DNA of 64,000 nt from Prunella strophiata (Eukaryota; Chordata; Aves; Passeriformes; Prunellidae): positions 39,852,990 to 39,916,989 of the forward strand of contig JAZBQD010000014.1 of assembly GCA_036583965.1 (NCBI GenBank), given 5' to 3'. Below the pieces are notes generated by a model. The model was given only the letters and a program-made list of their open reading frames with translations. It did not search any database and was not told the DNA's origin. Made by a program: the position numbers and the translations under genes. Shown one piece after another: positions 39,459 to 53,441 of the stretch. Position 1 is the stretch's first letter, and every line of letters begins with the position of its first letter.

Positions 39459-41639
39459 AGCTGTGAAAGGGGTTTGAGCAACATTTACTTTTGTCTACTT
39501 TGAAAGAAAAAAACCATAACTCTTAACCTAGAATGGAAAGCAAAGACAGTAAGTGTTCAGTATTTAAGCATTCTGCATGTTAAGCATTTCTGATGCACTG
39601 TTCCAGGCAATGGTTCTTGCCCTGTCTGTAAAACCCAGTTTCATTGCAAATTAGCATTGGCTTCAACCAAGGAGGTCAAAAATTGAGAAAAGAAAGAACT
39701 TCAGGCATTAAGAAAGGCTTGTCAGAAGACTCAATAGAACTGTAACACCCAGATGAATCCAGCTAACCTCAGCAGGAACCCCCTCTTCCAACTTCCAACA
39801 AAATGAATTTGCTCGGAGAGCAAACAATCCTTCCCAAAACCGTGTCAGTCATGTGAAAATTGCTTGCAAATATAGAAATCTACCAAGGTGCTACAACTGG
39901 ACTTACTCTTCTCTCCTAGAGCTCTATTTACAAAATTGCTTTAGAGACAGGAATAGGCAAAAGCCTCCCCTGGTCTGGAAGACTATTGCACATGGTACTC
40001 AACCAGGCTGCTGAGCTCAGCCTCCTTCTCCCAAGGAGCCAAGCAAGCTTTTCCTACTTTCCATAGAGAGAGTCCTCTAGCCACACAGGTATACGGCACT
40101 CTCTAAGGAAAGATTCAGATCAGAAAAGCCAACAGCCTGAATAGAAAAAGCTGGCTGTAGGCCAGTTTCCTAAGAAAAAGTTTTCCAGCAGACCTACAAG
40201 CAGCTCATAGTCAAGCCAAACAAGCTGCTTGAGCTCCTCAGAGTGGGCGGAAAAGCCACGCAGAATTAGTGTAGTCTCTGACGGAAGCAACGTGATTAGG
40301 TGGTAACTGAAGACCTACCTCATGTCCTTTGAGTGAGAAGCACATCTGCAACATTTTAACTCTGCTGAATAATTAGTTGTTTCTTGAATCATCACTAAGG
40401 CTAGACATAAAAACATCACTTTGATAGAAATGCACCGGAGTTCCATTGCAGGGTAGGACACTTAGAATTTTCAAAAAAGATCTTTCCTTCTCAAAGCACC
40501 TCCTCACTGCCATCCTGTATCAAGGGCGTCACTCAGCTTGATCTGCCTCCATCCCCCAGGTGTTTTGCTGGGAACACCAAGCTAGAGAGCCTGCCTCTCC
40601 TGAGCACTTTGTGCAGGAAGTACCATTGCCAGTGCTGCAGATCCACCCACGTTGTGCAGGAAAAGGAAAGATACTTTCAAAGCATATCTTTATCCACAAG
40701 GATGCAAGCACTGTGAAGGCAGAGGTGATTTAAAATTAAAAAATCAAAACAAATCAGGAAAGCCCTTAAGCACTCTGATTTAACAAAGGAGAACAAACAT
40801 TCCAATTCTAAAACACCTAATGATTTTAATTAAAAACTTCCCTCCTCTGCAAAGTTTCAGTCTTTTAATTTATAAAAAGCTTGTAATTAAGATGTAAACG
40901 AAAGTTCCAAACCTTGCAATTTCCTGTGCTAAGGAAATTCTGATTTTTTTTTTAAGATGTCATTAGTCGGTTTGATTTAGACAGAAATTTTATCATTTAA
41001 ATCTCCAAGCAAAAAGATCCAAACAACTGCTGCCAAAGGAAATTTAAGGCAAGAAATAAAAGCTTTCAGTGATGTAACAATAGCAGATCCAGGAGAATAA
41101 GCATCCTTGCAGAGACTGCATCTGGCAGGGGAATGAATACTTGACAAGACTGTCAGCATTGTCCTGAGCGCCAGACTTCTTCCAATTTGCACCTTCAGAC
41201 CTATGCATTTGTTCACTGAGATATAATAAGAAAAAGTGCTGTCCTTGTTCCTTGTGTTGCCACACAGTGCATACTCCATCAGCTCAGCGCAGTGACACGT
41301 CTCAAGACACTTGGTCCTATTAGAAACCTGCACTCATTAGCTATGCAAGAGAACACACTGTCTGGCCAGTCCCTGCTCCTATAATGCCAAATACACCTGC
41401 CTCTGATCTGGGCTGGATTCAGCACCACCTGCATCCTTCCTATGGATTCCTCTGTGCATGGCTGACTTCAGGATGGTGCCCCCACACAAATGAATCCAAA
41501 ATTACCTTGGTAACAGTTTCAGGTCTCCTTTCAAAAAATGGGTTTTTGGGCGCCTTCACCGTATTCCCACTGCCCTATACAGACATCCTGATAAATGCTG
41601 CTGTAGCTCAAGAATCTCTGCTGATGTGCTCTGAATGCA

Positions 41640-41655
41640 GGGAGGGAGGGAGGGA
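41640..41655. repeat. (GGGA)n short tandem repeat
   Basis: GGGAGGGAGGGAGGGA, four units, in intron 1. Confidence 0.9.
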
Positions 41656-41830
41656 TAGCAAGAATCTAAATTGTTTGGGGGTAAAACAAAATACTTCCAG
41701 TATCTTTTTATACAGGCACCAGACAGCCATGTACAACACACTGGTTTGAGGATGCTCCTCTCTATTTACCAGGATGTTTTACTTTGCAGGCATATGCTCC
41801 CTCTGTATTCCCCATATGTTTTTGGGGTTT

Positions 41831-41848
41831 AAAAAAAAAAAAAAAAAA
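41831..41848. repeat. A18 homopolymer
   Basis: Eighteen A's in intron 1. Confidence 0.93.
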
Positions 41849-43845
41849 TTGGAGGAGCAGAATCATTTGCTCCATTGCAGGCAGCTTACATGGCAAACAT
41901 TTGGATGAGTATCAAAGGACAGAGGAATCTGCTTTGATGAATAAATGAGATTTTGAACTGGAAGACTGAAAAACTCTTTTGTACAAACACAAAACAAGAT
42001 TTTGTGACAATAATGACGTTCATTATTAAAGACTAGACAAACATCATAATACAGGTGTGCTGCTTCAGAAGAAATATAGTAAAGGCCAGGTCAGCTCAGA
42101 AAACTGTACATTTTCTGCATAAAAATACAGAATATTGCACTGTCTTCAATACGAGACATCCATTGTTAAGGTCTGGTCTAGAAAGCCATTTACAGCTCCC
42201 AACAGCAGCAGTATTGATCAAATGAATGGATGCGCAGTCATGCTCACTCTTGTGCAGCACAGAATGGTGACCTTTCTATCAAACATGTCCATCTAAATCT
42301 CAAACCTCTGTTTGACAAATGCTGCACACAGAGGAACAATGTGGGTTCTGGGTGGCATTACGTATCCCATGCCATAACTAACGCAAGAAAGACAGGAGCT
42401 GCCTGGGTGAGGATGAAGACAGTACAAATGTAACACTGGGAAACAGAGATTTTATTCTCAGTTTTTGCTAGATTCTCCTGTGATCTGAGAAGATGTTTTA
42501 CCTTCTTCTGTGATGGAGTGCAATAAGGCCCTGGACCTTATTCACCCAACATGTTTTTGTACCATAATTTTATTAAACTTCCTTAGAAGAGAAAAAGAGC
42601 ACAGAAGTGGGTTGCTTGGTGTTTTTCAGTAACCAGCATTCCAGTAAGTTTAATTGTTACAGAGGACCTAAAGTACATTTTTTAGAAAGCACTTTTAAAT
42701 GAAAAGCTCAATATGAAGCTGTCTAAGAGTGGTTGCTGAGAATAAAAGCAGAACCTTCCAGTTTGACAGGACTGTATTTGGCCATGGTTTCTCTATCATG
42801 GGCCACTTCTCACTGCCTCAGACAACAGCAGGGAGGCAAACCCAAGCTCTGACATTCAGATAAAGCAATGAAGGGAGGATGAGTGCACTTTCATGTTCTG
42901 GAAGCAAGACCTATGTGGTTCTTTGAGGAAAAAAGAAATCCAGCAGAACAAAAATCCAACAGGCATTCTATTTACTCCAGGCACCATCAAAATAAAATTG
43001 TTATCAATATTATAGCAAATTTGGTGTTATGAGAGAGCAGACACCTTACTGCCTGTCTCTGCACTTGCTGTTTAACAGTCTGCACCTGACTGCCCTGTGC
43101 ATGCTGCAGAGGTGCAACTTAAGCTGACCTAAGCTGGATGGAGAGCAGTGCATCTGTGCTCACATGTGTTATACATGCTTAGGGTGTTGATCTCACTAAA
43201 AATTAACAAGGTAAAAAAGATTATCACTCATATCAGCTCTCACTGCAACTACACCGCTGCCACTCTGGAAGCAGGAAAGCAACATATGAGGGGGGCTAAG
43301 AAGGCTACTTGCAAACCAGAACAGTCATGGGACCTGAAGCGCAGAAGGCTGTAGCTTTGGCTGATCTCTCTTAGCTGATTAACTGTGGGCTGTTAAGGAA
43401 TATATATGGGCCCACCTTCCCTCCTCTTCCTGGTTGCTCATCCCCTCCTCAGATAAGATATGTGAGGCTGCATGCTGCATGATCTGTCAGATCAAGGCTG
43501 AATCCAACCAGAAAAAAAAAAAAATCAGGTGAGGGAATTGCAGGTAAGGATTGTTTTTCATCCATGCAGGTTCCCTTGTAGTAGGGTTACATTATCACTC
43601 TGGCCTAAGAGAGCTCATCTTCCACCCTGCTTCTCTTTCAGCCACTGATTCAAAGCAGCAGCCAAGTACCTCGCACTCTGGTCAGCTCCCTGGGAGAGCT
43701 GCTACTCTCTCCATTGCTGACGGGGGACACCAGAGAAACCACCCCTCTTGCCAAAAGGATGTGATGACTCCAAACCATTAGTTTCCATATAATCTATTTT
43801 TCACACTGGAATACATCTCTCAAGCACTTCACAAAGGAACCAGCA

Positions 43846-43851
43846 GCCCCC
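43846..43851. repeat. Target-site duplication, left copy (GCCCCC)
   Basis: Six bases immediately before the TGTA end of the solo LTR are identical to the six bases after its TACA end. Confidence 0.75.
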
Positions 43852-44286
43852 TGTAGGAATGTGCCCCCTATTGGCAGAGTAATAAAACTGTCCTTTGTCT
43901 CCCTAAAAAGGAAAAAGCCTAGAAGTTTCTCTCACCACTTAGCAAAGGGGACACCTTATAGAACAAAGGGGACTTCACTTTAAATTTAAGGACAGCTAAT
44001 TGGATAGGAGTCAAGAAGTCCTGCCTGGGCAATTTACTAGAAAAGTAAGTGAACAAAGGAAACTAATCACTTTTGTAAGGTGTTTTACTAGGTACAAGAC
44101 TTGCTTGCACCTAGATCGGTTTTTCTCTTTGTTATTTTGCCTTTTATTAAACATTTTTGTTTCCAACATGACTGCAAGAGCCATCCTGCTCATTGATGAC
44201 TTCTGCCAGGTAGCTGGGCTATCCTGGTATGTATTATAACTCGCCCGAGAGCTTAAAAGATCTGGCTAGAGGCGAAAAATAATACA
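43852..44286. mobile_element. Solo LTR of an endogenous retrovirus
   Basis: This 435-bp segment begins TGTAGG and ends AATACA, so it has TG...CA ends within a 4-bp inverted terminal repeat (TGTA/TACA). It is bracketed by a perfect 6-bp direct repeat, GCCCCC, at 43846-43851 and 44287-44292. A 6-bp target duplication is typical of alpha/beta-type (ERVK-like) integrases. Inside, on the plus strand, are AATAAA at about 43881 and a T-rich block with CCTTTTATTAAACAT near 44140-44153 that could be a polyadenylation region, which would make plus the sense strand. No internal viral genes, primer-binding site or second LTR flank it, so it fits homologous recombination between two LTRs. It lies in SRGAP1 intron 1. 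Confidence 0.75.
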
Positions 44287-44292
44287 GCCCCC
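44287..44292. repeat. Target-site duplication, right copy (GCCCCC)
   Basis: Six bases immediately after the TACA end of the solo LTR match the left copy exactly. Confidence 0.75.
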
Positions 44293-47200
44293 AGCCAGGA
44301 GTCAGGGAGAGGCAGAAAGAACAACTGCACTCAGGTGCAATGGCACATAAATGAAAATTCACCTAACTTAGTCAGATATGTGGTCACACATGAAGGGAAA
44401 AATAGAGTAAGAAAAGTCCTGTTTGCCCTGCATGATACACTGTCATCTGATTATGTGCTGAGCCGTTTCTCACAGTGCCAGGCACAGGCGCTGTCTTATC
44501 TGTCAGCTGTGCATTAGACACCCTGGTGAAATACTTGCAAGGATACATTTCCCTAGAAGTGACACTCTGATACCTTGGCAAGAGTAATGGCACTAATGCC
44601 AAGGGTTTGCTGTCTTCCAGTCCAAATCCTACAGCACAGGGGCAATTTCTATTACTGTCAGCCATAAAGTACAGTGGATATTGTCAAGCACTTGAGCAAA
44701 AATGCATGTGTAAAGCATTAACAAGAAGGGTGATACAGCTTCCTCCTTGATAAATGACTCTCTTGCCTAAAGCCTGCAGTAGGAACAACCACACATTTCA
44801 CTGTATTTCCTGTGGAGGAATTTCCTTTTGGTTTTGCGGATCAGACCATCATTTAACACATCCACCTCACTATTGGATTTGCAGTGGTATAGAGCAGCAA
44901 TCCACAGGATTCTATCTCTCTGGAAGACAAGCACCCCTGTTAAGTAACTAAGATACAGGAGTACCTAGCTCAGGAACCCAATATTCCTCATGCAGCCAGC
45001 CATGAAATATAGCTGCTCTGAATTCCCTGCAGGAGGATTTAACTCCCAGAGTGAATACCTCCCACCATCTTTGTGCAGGTTGCCAGTCCCGAGGGTCCTC
45101 GGACACCTGTGACAAGGGACAGATCAGCCAGTGCCAAGAGGACATGGGAATGTGAAGCAATTGAATCATGGAGAAAGCTGGGGAGGAAGCTGTCATATAA
45201 TTGCTTCTTCATGTGTGCATTAAGCCTGAGGCATGGAGGTGTCAGGATGTTATTCAGTGTGAGGAAAAGGAAATACCTTATCCTGTAGGACGGGTTATTT
45301 TTATTGGAGAGGGAGAAAAGACTCCCATGACATGAGTTGGCTCTCTGAAACAGCTAGTCCCAGGGAGGTAGGACATTGATCCATGGCCTTGCTCGAGGCT
45401 TCTCCCTCCAGTGAAAGGTTGGATACAACATTAGCCCATGCATCAATGTGTGAAAGGGATGGATTTGTCAAGTGGGAGCTTGGCCAGGTCACCAGCTGGC
45501 TACTGCAGACATGCTAGACAGGGACACACACTGCTGTTTTCTGAAGAAGTAGAAACATGCCTCCTTGCTGTGCACCAGATCAAACTGACTTGAGACAACC
45601 TCTCCTGTACCAGTAGGATACCTTTTTTGACTACAGCAACACTTCCCTTATTGCTACTGGTCTTTCCAACTTGTTTTTTATTCTGTTAGGGATAGAATGC
45701 AATATATTTGATGTTCTGAGGCAACTGCTTAAGAGCTCCACAGCAGATGACAGCCAGCACTTACTATGGATCAGAGGCACTTAGCTGATGGATGTTGGAA
45801 TACCAAGTGCAGATGTTGGAATGCTAACACAAAAGAAATTATGAATGCCTACAAACATACTAGTCAAGAAAGAGTGTAATTATGGCAATTAAATAAGGAA
45901 ATAAAACCAAATATTCCCTTTGTTCAAAGGGACTTAAAACTATAAAGCAAATGTATCAGAAAGGAAATGCTGGGGCAAAAAAAGCATTCATAAGTACAAA
46001 ACAAGGAATTATCTCAGGAGAAAGGAATTATAATTATTATGTCACATAAAATGCAACAGATAACTTACTTCCACAAACAAATGCATTTGAAGGGATTCTA
46101 CAAGGAACTGAATCCTGTGTTAATGCTTTCCAGGTGTAAGATGATAGCTAGAAAACCACAGTAATGACAAGCCCTTAACTATGGTCGAATGAGAAGCTCT
46201 AATGGGGTGATAATCTTCCCAGAATTGCTTCTCCACAGAGCTCAGTTGGCCTGGCTTGATTTCCCCTATCATATTCAATCTTAAAGAAACACCACCAACT
46301 TCAACTCTGTCAATCTCCAAGCCATCTGAGGGAGTCACCCAGTGACTTGAACTTCATCGGTTTTGGAGGGTTTTATTGACATGTTAAAAACATAGTCCCC
46401 AACAAAAGATGAAAAACTTCAGGGGAATCAATGCTGTAAATGAAAAGAGAAAACTAACTAGGAGTGAAATGCACAGGGATCAAAAGCCAAGAAACTGAAA
46501 AGCATTTCACACTCTAATCTTTTGAGCTAAGTGTATTCCTCAAAGATTCACTGCTGTTGGTTCCAGGTGACTGTCATGACCTCACACTGGCTGCTGGTCC
46601 TCAAAGTGGAGCATGTGATGGACCCCCAGCTCAGATCTACCATTTTCCAAACAGCCAAGTGCCAGGTGGTGCTACACTGCTCATCCTATCTCAGTGTTAT
46701 TCTTCTTTTCCCTCATGTCCTCTCCTTTTTGTGCTACAAAGACACACAGCTGACTGTCTTGGAAGCTCACTTTTCAGTCCCTTACCCTCCCTCTCATATT
46801 TTTTCCTCCTTGTCTTTTCTTAGGCTACTAGGCATGGTGAGAGTAGGGGAGAAGGGTTATACATCACAGCTCATCTCTTCCTGCCTGTCTGCTGGGACTC
46901 ACAGAGGCTGCTCTTATTAAAACACAAACAGTTAATACCACAGTGAACTTCTACACTGTATGAAGTGAGGCAGCTAGTGGCATGCTGGTGCAGTGCCTGG
47001 GGAACTAAGGCAGGCATGGGGAGGACTTGTCTGAGGGCCCACCAGAGGAATCAAGGGCACAGCACTTAAACGATTGAGTAGCAGCAAAAGGAATTGTCAC
47101 AGTGGTTCTGACAACCAAACCAGCTCCTCCTGCAAGCTATAGGGTTGACTCCATAGCATGCTGACAGACACAATGCCTGGCTTTGATGGCAAAAGAAATC

Positions 47201-50200
47201 CAGGAGGAGTGAACAATTTGATTATTGAGAAAACAGGAACCACGTTTACCTGTATACTAGTAGTACTTTTGAAACATCTCATTTAAAAGCTCTGCTGTGA
47301 GTTGCATACTAATAACTTCCTCCTGCTCCTTAAGCAAAATGTTTAGTTCTGGGTGTCAAAAGCCCGTATCTACAATTCAAAAATGCAGATATCTGTAGGA
47401 TGAAGAGAGGAAATTCTGTGCAATGCTGCCTTCAGTGTGCAAACCAAACACCTGCATTAGTCACTGGCAGTTCATTGTCAAAGTTCAACTTTTCAACTTG
47501 TCTGAAGAAACTCAACAAGGTGATTGCATTTTTCACAGTGGAGAAAGTATTGTGGAAAATCCCTAAGCTGAAGTTCAATTCCTCAGAGTCACAGAAATAA
47601 AACCATCTGTGACTCTCAATTAAAAAGTGCCTCTAAAATGTAGGGTGTTGCTCTCATTGCCTCCCATAAAGGAAAAACATACTGCCTTCAAAAGTAAAAG
47701 GCCATTTTTGTGACTACAAGCCTGTCTGGTGACTTGCACTGTAGCAGCCAGCAGAGCTGCAGGGTTAGCTCCTAGGTCATTGTGCCATTGCACAAATAAG
47801 CTTTCTGTTCACTTACTTCCAAGTCCATTGCATCTTTATATCCGAAAATGTGTATGTATCTTTTACAACAATCAGGATATTTAATATGACATATTACCAT
47901 TAAAAGCACAATTCCATTTTAGAAACTCCTATCTATGTCAAGATATCCAGAACTAAGGCTAGTCAAAGCTCAGTAGGAGCATCAGAGCAAAAGCGCAGGT
48001 GGGTGAAAAGACACTGAAATAAATTTTCTCTTAGAAAATCTTGATCTCACTAAATATACCCAGGGGAAGACTGATTCAGCCAGAGCTTTTTGAAAGACAT
48101 TATCAAGATATTCTATTTTGATTTTAGATCTTTCAAATGTTATACTGAATTTTGTCTGTACATAGATTTTGTTCAATACACTAAAAGTCAGAACTGCCTC
48201 ATCTTCCTGTATAGTGGATATTCATTTCTACAGCTGCTGATATGATGAACAACAAAGCAAAACCATCCAGGATCCCAGATTCCGGATTTGTAATAAAGCC
48301 CTGAAAACATCCAGACTTGTAGGAAAACTAGGATCGCAATTTTCAGAGGCATCACACTAAAAAAATTCAACATCTTTTAAGACTTACATCATCTACAGCT
48401 CGACATGAAATCCAAATCTATTAGTCTTGCACATCATTATGGGCACAAATGCCTTAACATAAACATAGACAAAGAAAGGCAGCACTGCTCTAAATCTTGA
48501 TCATTTCAAACAGAGAAGAGTCGTGTTCACTCCAACTCCTCATGAAAGAAGTTGACCTGAATTTTCATAAAGAGAATCAATCAGATAAATACCTTTCATC
48601 ATATGGCTTGGACACAAGGCCATGAAGATTTACCTATAAATTTTCCCTTCTGAAACTAATAATGTTGTTCATCATTTGACTGAGGCATTTCTTACCCTTC
48701 ACTATTCTTCCCCCATAGAAGAGGTAAAAGCTTTTCCGTAAATTTTTGCATACATGTGTTGTGAAGCATTGGTGAATTCTCCATAGTGAAAGCTATTATA
48801 TTGTGTTCTGACCCATATCTTCAAGAAAGTAAAGTCACAAAGCATTATCAGCATTTGATATGGAATCATATGAGTTCTATGGATTTACAGTGTAAAAAAC
48901 TAGATGCTTTATGATCTTTAGCCAACATATGTTCATATACCTACTACACAGAATGCTGAAAGCGAAAGAGGTAAAAGTAAGACTTAACACAGAGTAAGGA
49001 TTCTGATTTAGCTCATTATCATCACACAGCACTTTCTAGGAGGCCAGCTAGGAGAAAGTGGGATGGAAACACATCTAATAAGGAGCCTGAAGAAAACTAA
49101 TAAGTATCAGTCATCTGGGAAGAATTAAATGGCAAATGCTATCAGAAAAGAGGTGATAATGGATGGCCCAAGTGCTTTCCAGATAGGCTTGAGACAAGGA
49201 GTCTGGTGCTTAAACTTCTGTCACCTTCCCAGAGTACAGAAGGTCTGGCTGGAAACCCTGAGGTGCAAAAAAAGGTAATTTTTTTCTATGAATTCTGCTT
49301 CTTTGGTTTTGAAGTACTTGAATCACACAGATGAGGCTTCAGAAGGTGTTCATTTCTGTAATGTAAACTGGAACCATCTGAACTTAAAATGTCACCTCCA
49401 GATTTCTTTTTAACTGTAATAGAAATTTTGGGAGCAGCAAGGCCACCCAGTACTGACTTCTAGAGCTGGGCCAAAAGTCCTGGGTGTCCTAGTCACCCAT
49501 GGGCACTTTTAGAGTTTCACTGATGCACTATGGACTAGGCTGTAGTGTGACAAGACAGTTTAGGTATTTTTTTCAGAAAGTAGATGCTATGGAAGACATC
49601 TGACAACCCCCAGAAGCAGAGCCAGGATTTAAATTAAAAACCTTTGGGCCTTTCACCCTAGAAGAGTCCAAACTCCACATTATCAGCATTTTACTAATAG
49701 CATTTCCACTGGAGGATGAACAAATCCTGTTGGTGGAACAATGCAATTAACCTGAGTGCAAAAACAAAATCTACTCTTCAGAACAAGAAAAGCAGAATTG
49801 GTAAATGCAAACTTGATGAAAACCACCCATCTGGCATGGAATATTTGTTGGTGTGTAACTTATGTTTTACAATAATACACTTTCAAAAATTGAGATCTAT
49901 TTTTATGCTGCTACTCTTGCAACAAGACTACAGCAACTAGATCAGAAACATGGTTTAGCACAGAAGAAAACTAAGCTACCACATTTCCTAGAAACCATTA
50001 AATATTAATTTGCATGTTAATATATTGCACCTGGCAGTAACAATCTCAGCCCCAACCTAGAATAAAACTCCATTTTTCCCAGTCAAGTGAAAATAATGTA
50101 CAGCCACTGCTACAGTAACAGGTCTAATCATTTCCTTAGGCTGTCTCCATTCTCCGTATGTTGGCTGTGCATAATTCATAGGATTTGCCATATGTTGTCT

Positions 50201-53200
50201 GAAGCAAGTGTCCCTATAAGTGTTTGTGGTTCTACTCGAAGGCATGTCTTGATAAATTACATTGTGATATATCTGACATTTAAAAAAAAAACCCAAACAG
50301 GGAAAACAATTCAGTGAAACATAATCTGCTTAAAGTTTACCACTTAGCCATGTGTTGAACATTCAAGCGATTAGCTCCCCAAAGCACAACTTTTTTCTCA
50401 GTGTGCAGTCTGCTTCTGCTGGCAGCAGTTTCAAAGGCAAGAAACAATTTATCTTTCTCTCCAAATAAGGACTTGGTCCAGCAATCTTTACAAACACAGA
50501 TAGCTTCTGCTGGCTTCTGGGAGTCTGAGCATATGAGCATACAAACTAGGATTAGTTACTTGAGTAAAGGATGGCAGGATTAGACTTCCCAGTGGTTGCA
50601 GCCTTGCAGCAGAGAACCCCCACAGTACAACCTGGGTTTCCTGTTTCCTGACAGACCTCACAGCTTCAATGACTTCTCTGACTCCCAGCTGGTTTCCCTG
50701 CAGCATCTTCAATAACTTTTAGGCAAGCAAAGTTCAAAAGATAAGCAGCTGTGGAGCAAAGGCAGAGTATTGGTCGAAAATAACAGGATGACAACAGGAT
50801 CTCCCAAGAGAGTGGCATTGTTCAGAGAGGGGAAACAAATGGCAAAAAGTATAGGCAAGGGCAGAGGAAAGGGAAAAATATAAGCAGAAGTGATGTAACC
50901 TGTTTGCTTCTGTCTCCTGATAGCTAATGAAAGATGAGCTAATTAGTACACCACTCAGCTGAAACAGGAATAAACCCTCCTTTCTACAGACAGCCATGCA
51001 CACTGCAAAGGCTCTCAGGGGCATCCTGTCTCTCAGACTGCTGACCCCCTGACCTGTGTGGCTGAGATCTGCCCTCCAGCTGAAAAGATGCTCGAGACAG
51101 GAGGGCAGGCAGCTGAACAGACAGACACAGCAGGATCTCAGTGGTACATCTTTACTTGGGAAAACAGGATAAAAATCTGAAGCATAAAAGAATACAAATA
51201 TGGAAGTTCCTTTTATGCTGAGAGAAAACAATTCATCATCTGAAGCTTTTGGGAGGAAAATGGGAAATGGGTTGAAGAAAGGCAGACTGGAATGCTGATG
51301 GGTAGCTTTGTATATTTAAGAACTTCAAATTTTAAGATAGCTTCTTAGTATGTCAGCATAATTGTGTTTGTAGAATTACACTATATTCAGAAGTCAGAAA
51401 AGCAAGTATGAATTTCAATGTGAAAGTGATGCACACTTTCTAAACCATAATTTATTTTTGATACTCATAGCAATGGTGCTATCAAATCCCACTGACAGTT
51501 GCCCCAACAAAAACTCTCACACACAATATAAAAATTTCTTATGCAGCCACGACCCTGTGAAGAGACATGTATTTCCAACATGAATAACACAGTTATGCTG
51601 GCACAGTGGGGCTTCAGGCTCTTCCAGTGAAACATGCACTCACTCTTCAGTTGGTCAATGACTCAGGAAAGCCTGACCCCCACAAAAAGGAGAAGGCCAT
51701 GCTCCCCAAATCCAGTTCAAGAAGAGGGGCTCCAGACTGCAAACAGAGATATTTGGGTTTTAACAGAGCTATGTGTCAGTGTGATGCAGTGCAAGCAAAG
51801 TGCCAGACTTCCAAGTGTCCCAGGCAGCACTATGTTGACATTCTTATATTAAAAAAATAGACTACATAAACCCAGAATAATTAAAATGGTAATGATTTCT
51901 TTTGTTGAAAGTTTGACCTTTAGGAAGAGGAAATTTTTTTCATGTGTTGGGATTTAATTAATCTCACAAGAGATCACCTCAGCATCTCAGTTTTCATGTA
52001 TGCAGAAACAAATTTAAGATCCAAGACAAGCAATTCAGAGACACAACAAGGTCTTGCAAAAGGCACCACTGACAGTTCAGTACAAATCCAGTGCATGATT
52101 CTTTCAACATTTCAAAGATGGTTACAGCTCTCATTATGTTTTGATGTTTGGGGATTGTAAACAGCTCTATGAATTATAAGTCCAGAAAATAATGAAAACT
52201 AAAGCGAAGACAAACATAAGAATGAAGAGAGTACTATTCACTTAAGATCAAATTTTGCATCAATGAAACCAAAGCAAGTTCTACTGCCACATTTGCTGAA
52301 GGAGGTAAATCCTCACTTGTGGTTCTTCACCGTCACACCTGGTAGAGAAACAAGTTCAACTTCATAAGGTCCAGTAAAACCCAGAACCAGGTCTTGCCTC
52401 TGGCCATCAACACTACAATCATCAATACCTTTTACCTGGGCAAAAAGTGACAAGAAAGGAGATTGAGAATCATAGACTAACACATCAGTTACTATCAACC
52501 AACAGTATGCTCCTTGGAACTTGCTAAAGACAGAATATACTTAACACATGAACATTCACTGTCAACAAATCCAAGTTATTACCTCCTCTACATATGAAAA
52601 AGCAGCACAGCCACAGGCACCTCAGGGACAACTGCTGAATACAATAGACATTAAAAGTGGAAGAAGAAAGAGACTCAAATAGCTTCTACATCTCAATGAT
52701 TTTTGCCAGCTAGGAGATTATTTCCTAAAGGAAACACCCTATTTCAAAGGGCTCAGCTGTAACTGGAGAATCATGAAGCCCATCACAGAAGCTTCAAGTA
52801 TTGTGTTAGGTAACAGCACAGTAGTTCCCAATTCTAATGCTGTGGTAGGCCACACAGACTTTAACAGAGGGAAAGGGTGGAACTGGTGGTCTCCACTGTA
52901 CAGGAAACTTGGTCATTCATGTGTCTGCAGATCATGCATCCTTTATGGTCATTCCCTGTGAGCTCTGGAGTTAAAGGGCACACATGACTCTGAGCACAAG
53001 TATATGCTTCTGCCATTAAATCCTAACTCCTTCCTGTTCAAGGCTGGAGAGCTCCAGGAGGGAGTTTGGGCATAAACAGCCTGTTGCCAACAGAGTAACT
53101 TGTGTAGCTGACTCCCAGTGACTATTTTTCCTGCAGTTATGAGCAGCTTTGAAGGAAATGTGTTCCTCTTCACCTTCTTTCCTGAGGTGTGGCTCCTTTC

Positions 53201-53224
53201 CCTTCTGTACCATCAGAACATTAG

Positions 53225-53441
53225 AGGATGTTCAGGTTGGGTATTAGGAACAAGTTCTAGACTCAGAGAGTGGCCAAGCACCGTAAAAAACTCTCCAAGG
53301 AAATGGTCACAGTCCCAAGTCTGTCAGGGTCAAGAAGCATTTGGACAATGAACTTAGGATAATATATGATTTAACTTTTAGGTTACCCTGTGTGGAATCC
53401 CAGGGTCTCTTCAGTTCAGGATATTCTGTAATTCTATAAAT
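53225..53441 (+). mobile_element. CR1 LINE 3' end fragment
   Basis: This segment parallels the 3' UTR of the CR1 copy near 9.66-9.90 kb. Shared landmarks are TTGGGTATTAGGAA, CTCTCCAAGGAAATGGTCACAG, AGGTCAAGAAGCATTTGGACAA-like sequence, and a terminus reading GATATTCTGTAATTCTATAAA, the degenerate ATTCTATG-type repeat that ends CR1 elements. No coding remnant is included. It is a short, old, 5'-truncated insertion antisense to SRGAP1 in intron 1. Confidence 0.85.

Noticed and set aside
50734..51231. A 165-codon minus-strand open frame, the longest in the window
   Set aside because: Its composition (rich in S, C, F, L) matches random translation of purine-rich antisense DNA. It has no recognisable domain and no splice or promoter context.
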